Positions 5,352-10,016 of a stretch of DNA of 10,016 nucleotides are shown here, one piece after another; positions within the stretch are counted from its first letter, which is position 1, and every line of letters begins with the position of its first letter. A model generated the notes under the pieces. It ran no database searches, had not been told where the DNA came from, and saw only the letters and a list, made by a program, of their open reading frames with translations. The translations under genes were made by a program, and so were the position numbers. This stretch comes from Treponema sp. (GTDB lineage Bacteria > Spirochaetota > Spirochaetia > Treponematales > Treponemataceae): positions 1 to 10,016 of the forward strand of contig DMQP01000125.1 in assembly GCA_003455655.1 (NCBI GenBank), written 5' to 3'.

Positions 5352-7322
5352 TTAAGCACGCTCACGGAAGGGACTGTATTTTGTTCCGCTCCAAGTCATG
5401 CCCAAATGCTGAGAGAATTCCAAAGTATTCAAACGAACACCATGAACCACAACAGACAAAAGGTTGAGCACCATGTTCAAACCGTGACCAAATACCAAGA
5501 GAACAACTGCAACCATAAAGAATGCAAGTTTGCCCAACATTGGTCCTGCCATAGTATTTACCGTATTGCTTATAGCTGCACCTGCAAGGCCAACAGCCCA
5601 CAGACGGATGTAAGAAACAGTATCAGAGAATACGTTTACGACACCCAAAAGAACACTAATAATGTTCTTACAGCTTTCAAGCACAGACTTGCCTACACTA
5701 CCTTCGTAGTTAGAGAAGATAAAGCTTAAGACAAAGCCTATTGCCAAAACGCCAATACAAACAAGAGGCGTTATGGACGGTAAAACAATTGCACCACCGA
5801 ATATAGGAATAGGATTTCCTGTATCTGACAGTGGGAAACGAGTTCCGTCTACAACCATATTGAACACAACGTAGAACATACCCCACAGTTGCATAAGCGC
5901 ACCAATGTCGCCCAAACACTTAAGGCTTTTTCGGTTTGCAACAATACACTTTAAGTGAGCAACCGTCAACTGAACCAGAGCAAGCATAAAACAGAATTCC
6001 ATTTGATTCTGGCTATAACGCTCGGGATTCTTTGCTGACGAAATGGGAGCAAAGGAAAGATCTACCAGTGCCTGTGGAAGTTTTTCTGGAGCAATACCAA
6101 ACCATGAACAAGTAAGTACGCCCCATACACAGGTTGAAAGTCCCAGTACCGTAACCAAGGCACCCACTGTACGAGTATTCTTACTCTTAAGTGCAAGAAT
6201 AAGTCCCATAAGTGCAATAAGAGCGCCGTATCCTGCATCTGCAAAAATCATTGCAAAGAATATGCAGAAGAACAGCAAGAACCAACCTGAAATGTCAAAT
6301 TCGGTATAGCCCGGATTAACGCCCAGAAAGTCTGTAAGCGGATAGATAAGACTTACTAACTTATTGTTTTTAAGTTTAGTAGGTGGCAAATCTTCTGCTT
6401 CAGGTTCTGTGGCAGCATAAGCCCAACCGTTTGCACTACAAGCAGATTTAAATGCGTCAAAACTGTCTACGGGAACATAACCAGTAAGCCAAGCAAGAGC
6501 TGTGGGACTAACACTTTCTGTAGGAACAGGAAGATCGTCTTCTTTAGCAATAGCTGTGATGTCTACGGTATCACTGTCGCCGTCGTGACCCATTCCGCTA
6601 AACACATTTTCAAACTCAATGTCAGAAGCAAGACTGTCTCGGTATGCAAGCAGAGCATCGGTAAAGACTTTTTCTTTAACCAACTGAGCTTCAATGCGAG
6701 CTACTTCTGCTTTGGCAGTACCAATGTCTGCTGCAATCTGACTGGTTGAACGCTCTGGTAAGGGAACCGCATAGGCTTCTGGAGGAAGAGAAGCCGGACG
6801 TTCAAGAACTTCTGTTTCAGACAAAAGCAAAAAACGTACCAGATTGTTTGAACGGTTAACCAGAATGGTCTTAACGCTTTCATCAATTGAAAAATACTTG
6901 CTTTCAGGAATTTCGTACATGTACAAAAAAGTTCCTTTTGAAGCAAGAGCAACAAAATCTGCAGGATCTACAGAACCCCAATTTGCAAGTCGTTCAAGTT
7001 CTTGTGTATCTTGGGCAATGTGATCAAGCAGTGACTTTTTACGGTCATTTGCTGCAATAATAGATTGTGCCTTTTCACGAGGAGAAGACACGTTTGCTAA
7101 ACTTTGCTGTGGCGCCTTATTCTTTTTAGAAATTTTAATTTCTTCAAGAATCGCAAGTGCCTTTTCTGTTTCCTGTGAAGCTTCTTTAAAAGCCTGTAGT
7201 ACAGGACCAGAACCAGTAAGTTCTTCGAGGTGAACAAGACCTAAATGTCTCAGTTGTTTAACAGATTCACGTCGTGTTGAGTCAAGAACAACAATGGAGA
7301 CTTTCTTCATGGGAACAATCAT
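5352..7322 (-). CDS. atpI: V/A-type ATPase membrane stator subunit I
   Basis: Subunit I (the a-subunit counterpart) anchors the stator and provides the ion half-channels against the K ring. The 656-residue product has a soluble N-terminal half (1-340) with two coiled-coil stretches (about 45-112 and 192-232). The membrane half carries about seven or eight hydrophobic helices: 346-379, 387-410, 441-458, 476-492, 509-538, 552-590 and 596-625. Motifs include FADAGYGALIAL (360-371), the SWFGI stretch (406-410), SDTVSYIRLWAVGLA with the essential channel arginine R573, and VVHGVRLNTLEF with the second conserved arginine R630. Length is normal for the prokaryotic form. The ATG at 7322 overlaps the atpD stop as ATGA and is preceded by AAGGAGG 7 bases upstream, so this start is preferred over the next ATG at 7310. 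Confidence 0.96.
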   Translation of the reverse strand: MIVPMKKVSIVVLDSTRRESVKQLRHLGLVHLEELTGSGPVLQAFKEASQETEKALAILEEIKISKKNKAPQQSLANVSSPREKAQSIIAANDRKKSLLDHIAQDTQELERLANWGSVDPADFVALASKGTFLYMYEIPESKYFSIDESVKTILVNRSNNLVRFLLLSETEVLERPASLPPEAYAVPLPERSTSQIAADIGTAKAEVARIEAQLVKEKVFTDALLAYRDSLASDIEFENVFSGMGHDGDSDTVDITAIAKEDDLPVPTESVSPTALAWLTGYVPVDSFDAFKSACSANGWAYAATEPEAEDLPPTKLKNNKLVSLIYPLTDFLGVNPGYTEFDISGWFLLFFCIFFAMIFADAGYGALIALMGLILALKSKNTRTVGALVTVLGLSTCVWGVLTCSWFGIAPEKLPQALVDLSFAPISSAKNPERYSQNQMEFCFMLALVQLTVAHLKCIVANRKSLKCLGDIGALMQLWGMFYVVFNMVVDGTRFPLSDTGNPIPIFGGAIVLPSITPLVCIGVLAIGFVLSFIFSNYEGSVGKSVLESCKNIISVLLGVVNVFSDTVSYIRLWAVGLAGAAISNTVNTMAGPMLGKLAFFMVAVVLLVFGHGLNMVLNLLSVVVHGVRLNTLEFSQHLGMTWSGTKYSPFRERA

Positions 7323-7969
7323 TTTTTAGCCTCCTTAGTTTTTTTGGTCTCAACAACTTCATCCGCTTTGTCTGCAACAGCTTGAAGCTTTTTCTTAGAA
7401 ATTTTTGAACGCACAACAGCAGCAACTTGTTCGTCTCCCAAGAAAACACCAATCTTTTTTATGTTGCGTTTCGTTTCGGGAATCTTTACCTTTTCAAACA
7501 AATTAACACGCTGAGTGGTTGTTCTTAATTCTTGAGACAAAAGTCGCACTTGTTCATCAAGTACTTCTGCCTCCAAGTCAAGCTCCAGTTCTTTTTCCAT
7601 GCGGTCTGCAGCCATATCTATCCACAAAGGAGTAGAATATAAATCATAATCACCGCGACCAAAATCAGCTCCCTCATAAATGGGAATCTTTACTCCAGCT
7701 ATGTTGCCCCAACCTTTTTTGATGTTCTTTACAGTCACCATTCCAGGTTTAAAAGCTTCTTTTTCGCCAAAGACAGATATCCATTTTTGGAAGTCTTCTT
7801 CCAGCGCCTGTTTTTCGGCGCGGACAGATTTGGCCTTTTCGTCTATGGTGCGGATTTCAGACTGCAGCTGCTGTTTTTTAAGCGTAAGCGTAGGAAGATA
7901 ACGCTCATACATTTTGAGCGCGTCTTTCTGTGCCTTCTGCTCATTTTTAGTCAGCTTAATCTTTGCCAT
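7319..7969 (-). CDS. atpD: V/A-type ATPase central-shaft subunit D
   Basis: Subunit D is the coiled-coil rotor shaft (gamma-like) that turns inside the A3B3 head and passes torque to the ring. The 216-residue product has the two long helices of the family: an N-terminal one (about 1-65, KIKLTKNEQKAQK onward) and a C-terminal one with the diagnostic LLSQELRTTTQRVNLFEKV (143-161) and KIPETKRNIKKIG. The middle section (75-118) is the less conserved globular part. The tail (191-216) is unusually lysine-rich (KKTKEAKK at the end). It starts 8 bp after atpB; GAGGTG (7974-7979) overlaps the atpB TGA and lies 4 bases before the ATG. The stop overlaps atpI. The order B-D-I without C or F between them is the spirochaete arrangement. 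Confidence 0.95.
   Translation of the reverse strand: MAKIKLTKNEQKAQKDALKMYERYLPTLTLKKQQLQSEIRTIDEKAKSVRAEKQALEEDFQKWISVFGEKEAFKPGMVTVKNIKKGWGNIAGVKIPIYEGADFGRGDYDLYSTPLWIDMAADRMEKELELDLEAEVLDEQVRLLSQELRTTTQRVNLFEKVKIPETKRNIKKIGVFLGDEQVAAVVRSKISKKKLQAVADKADEVVETKKTKEAKK
7330..7336 (-). promoter_or_regulatory. strong Shine-Dalgarno site of atpI
   Basis: AAGGAGG on the minus strand, 7 bases before ATG 7322 and inside the end of atpD. It supports the start that overlaps the atpD stop by four bases. Confidence 0.85.
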
Positions 7970-7977
7970 CGATCACC

Positions 7978-9273
7978 TCATGCCTTGGGCCAGAACTGCT
8001 CAATCAATTCAGTCTTAAGACCGGTCTCCTGCTTTTCGAAACAAGAGGCAAGAATCTTCCAGCCGTTATCAAGTGCTTCTTCTAGAGGAATGTTAACGCT
8101 CAAATCCATCATCTGCTTTTCGAAGAGTTCTCCGTACTTAAGCAGTTTTGCATCCCATTCACTCATAGCAAAGCCCATGCTCTTCTTTTCAAGTGTGTCG
8201 CGGTACTGGCTGTACAGACGAATCATATTGTCCATAAGTGCACGGTGGTCTTTGCGGGTTTTGTTGTTAACATTCTGCTTAAGACGAGACAGTGAACCAA
8301 AGGGTTCGATATGTCCGCCTTTAAGATAGAACTGACCTTCGGTAATATAACCAGTATTATCGGGAACAGGGTGAGTAACATCATCACCAGGCATTGTGGT
8401 AACAGCCAAAATGGTTACTGAACCAGAGTCAGAGAAGTCAACTGCTTTTTCGTAACGGCTTGCAAGCTGAGAATACAAATCTCCAGGATAACCACGGTTT
8501 GAAGGAACCTGTTCCTGAGTAATTGCAATTTCTTTCATTGAGTCTGCAAAGTTTGTCATGTCGGTAAGAAGAACCAAAACATCTTTACCCTGCAAAGCAA
8601 ACTGTTCTGCAACAGCAAGTGAAAGATCTGGAATCTTCATACATTCAACAGTTGGGTCTGCAGCAGTATGAATGAACATAACGGTCTTGGAAAGAGCTCC
8701 ACCCTCTTCCAAAGTGTTCTTAAAGAAAAGGTAGTCGTCGTATTTAAGACCCATACCACCCAAGACAATAACATCAACTTCAGCCTGCATAGCAATACGG
8801 GCAAGCAGTTGGTTATAGGGTTCGCCTGAAATTGAGAAGATAGGCAACTTCTGAGACACAACCAGTGTGTTGAAGATGTCAATCATTGGGATACCAGTAC
8901 GAATCATGCGGTTAGGTGTAATACGCTTAGATGGGTTAACAGAAGGGCCACCAATTTCAACAAGATTTTCTACAAGAGCAGGCCCATGGTCACGAGGTTC
9001 TGCAGAACCGTTAAAAATGCGTCCTAAGAGATTGTCGCTAAACGAAACTTTCATTTCGTTACCCAAGAAGCGAATCTGATCGTTGGTTGCAACACCACGA
9101 CCGCCCGCAAAAACTTGGAGTGAAACAACATCGCCGTCAATTTTGTTAACTTCTGCAAGAGATTTTCCGAAGCGGGTCTGGATTTCTGCCAGTTCGTTGA
9201 GCTTTACACCCTTTGCACGAACGGTAATAACGCTTCCGTTAATGCTTTCTATTTTGCTGTATACCTTATTCAT
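7978..9273 (-). CDS. atpB: V/A-type ATPase subunit B (non-catalytic head subunit)
   Basis: Subunit B alternates with A in the hexameric head and completes the catalytic sites at the interface. The 431-residue product shows the beta-barrel N-terminal domain (1-75, with [15 protein letters not shown] at 84-98). The nucleotide-binding fold has a degenerate P-loop SISGEPYNQ (147-155) that lacks the GK[ST] of catalytic subunits, as expected for B. Further motifs are [17 protein letters not shown] (234-250), [19 protein letters not shown] (259-277), [14 protein letters not shown] (301-314) and SLSR with the arginine-finger residue R330. The C-terminal helical domain follows. The ATG overlaps the atpA stop by one base (TAATG), and AAGGA (9283-9287) lies 9 bases upstream. 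It is somewhat diverged from Thermus and archaeal B (EPFG in place of the usual proline-rich segment before SLSR), fitting the spirochaete lineage. Confidence 0.96.
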   Translation of the reverse strand: MNKVYSKIESINGSVITVRAKGVKLNELAEIQTRFGKSLAEVNKIDGDVVSLQVFAGGRGVATNDQIRFLGNEMKVSFSDNLLGRIFNGSAEPRDHGPALVENLVEIGGPSVNPSKRITPNRMIRTGIPMIDIFNTLVVSQKLPIFSISGEPYNQLLARIAMQAEVDVIVLGGMGLKYDDYLFFKNTLEEGGALSKTVMFIHTAADPTVECMKIPDLSLAVAEQFALQGKDVLVLLTDMTNFADSMKEIAITQEQVPSNRGYPGDLYSQLASRYEKAVDFSDSGSVTILAVTTMPGDDVTHPVPDNTGYITEGQFYLKGGHIEPFGSLSRLKQNVNNKTRKDHRALMDNMIRLYSQYRDTLEKKSMGFAMSEWDAKLLKYGELFEKQMMDLSVNIPLEEALDNGWKILASCFEKQETGLKTELIEQFWPKA

Positions 9274-10016
9274 TACTCACCGTCCTTGAGCAGTGCTTTT
9301 GCCTCTGAACCCAGAGAACCGCCCTTGTCAGCGTATGTCTTGTCAACAGCTTTTTCTGCCTGTTTGAATTCGGCACTGTTGAACTCTTTATAGTTCATGT
9401 CTATGAAGTTCTGGCGTAAATTGTTAAAGAAGCTACGGGCTTCATCTTTTTCCTGAACTGCAAAGTCTGAACCAAGTATGGTTATAATTTTGCGGAACAC
9501 ATAGTTCTGTCGTTCAACACTAGAGGCACCTTCAATTTCATCGAAGCTGTCTTGCTGCATGTATACCGCATCAAGGAATTCACTCTTAAGGTAGACCATA
9601 AAGTCTTCAAGGCTTGTTCCTTCTTCACCAACAACCTTCATCATCTGATTAACTTCTGCACCGCGGCGATAAACGGCACGAGCATACTCAACCAGTTTTG
9701 ACGGAATGATTGAATCGTACTTTGACCATGAATCCAGAGGGTCAATTGATGGGTAACGGCGAGCATCAGAACGTTCACGAGAAAGACCGTGGAAAGCTCC
9801 AACAACTTTAAGTGTTGCCTGAGTAACAGGCTCTTCAAAGTTACCACCAGCAGGAGAAACGGTACCACCAATGGTAACAGAACCAGTTGAACCGTCACGA
9901 AGACGAACAATACCTGCTCGTTCGTAGAATGAAGCAATTGTTGATTCAAGGTATGCAGGGAATGCTTCTTCTCCAGGAATCTCTTCCAAACGACCAGACA
10001 TTTCGCGCATAGCCTG
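9273..10016 (-). CDS. atpA: V/A-type ATPase catalytic subunit A, C-terminal part only
   Basis: Subunit A hydrolyses or makes ATP in the head complex. Only the last 247 residues are in the window; the frame is open to the edge, and the protein is about 580-600 residues in this family, so the P-loop and bulge domain lie beyond 10016. Visible motifs are [20 protein letters not shown] (3-22 of the fragment), FYERAG (30-35), [20 protein letters not shown] (45-64), [20 protein letters not shown] (71-90) and the C-terminal helical domain. The ATG at 10010 is an internal methionine, because the conserved sequence continues upstream of it (Gln-Ala are the first two visible codons). The stop overlaps atpB. 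The upstream genes expected in spirochaetes (atpE and a small gene) are not visible. Confidence 0.96.
   Translation of the reverse strand, partial: QAMREMSGRLEEIPGEEAFPAYLESTIASFYERAGIVRLRDGSTGSVTIGGTVSPAGGNFEEPVTQATLKVVGAFHGLSRERSDARRYPSIDPLDSWSKYDSIIPSKLVEYARAVYRRGAEVNQMMKVVGEEGTSLEDFMVYLKSEFLDAVYMQQDSFDEIEGASSVERQNYVFRKIITILGSDFAVQEKDEARSFFNNLRQNFIDMNYKEFNSAEFKQAEKAVDKTYADKGGSLGSEAKALLKDGE

Noticed and set aside
7787..8329. A 180-residue plus-strand frame crossing the atpB-atpD junction
   Set aside because: It is antisense to two confident ATPase genes, has low-complexity Ser/Arg/Phe composition and no recognisable motif or ribosome-binding site.
8820..8840. Missing P-loop in AtpB as a sign of a broken gene
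   Set aside because: Loss of GK[ST] is normal for non-catalytic B subunits; the rest of the protein, including the arginine finger, is intact.

Overview
The window looks like a chromosomal segment of a host-associated or anaerobic spirochaete, most likely a Treponema. The main reason is the V/A-type ATPase gene order A-B-D-I-K on the minus strand, the arrangement known from spirochaetes and related to that of Chlamydia and Bacteroidetes rather than the Thermus G-I-K-E-C-F-A-B-D order. A bacterial IspG, secreted proteins with Gram-negative-type signal peptides, an outer-membrane beta-barrel protein and moderately AT-rich DNA fit this. The genus is an inference from protein style; no 16S or species marker is present.

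Layout. (1) 1-2515, plus strand: the 3' nine-tenths of a dTDP-glucose 4,6-dehydratase (rfbB/rmlB), whose stop codon overlaps the start of a 509-residue secreted protein with one POTRA-like domain and a predicted outer-membrane beta-barrel. (2) 2518-4736, minus strand: ispG (MEP isoprenoid pathway, 4Fe-4S enzyme) followed 2 bp later by a periplasmic TPR-like protein of unknown function. This pair converges on the plus-strand pair with only 2 bp between stop codons. (3) 4743-4812: a compact control region with a strong rho-independent terminator closing the ATPase operon and a sigma-70-like promoter for ispG. (4) 4833-10016, minus strand: atpK, atpI, atpD, atpB and the C-terminal part of atpA, read in the order A-B-D-I-K.

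The ATPase genes are tightly coupled (1-bp overlap A/B, 8 bp B/D, 4-bp overlap D/I), except for a 96-bp gap before atpK that carries two inverted repeats and a strong Shine-Dalgarno site. A and B form the catalytic head, D the rotor shaft, I the stator membrane subunit with the two conserved arginines, and K the c-ring proteolipid. The AtpK sequence carries the complete T-Q-x-x-Y / Q / E ligand pattern of sodium-binding V-type rings, so the enzyme is plausibly a Na+ pump or synthase.

The window is largely housekeeping. I see no transposon, CRISPR array, tRNA, rRNA, phage gene or toxin-antitoxin pair, and no convincing new system. The items most worth a second look are the single-POTRA barrel protein coupled to rfbB, the sodium signature in AtpK, the structured atpI-atpK spacer and the apparently leaderless ispG.
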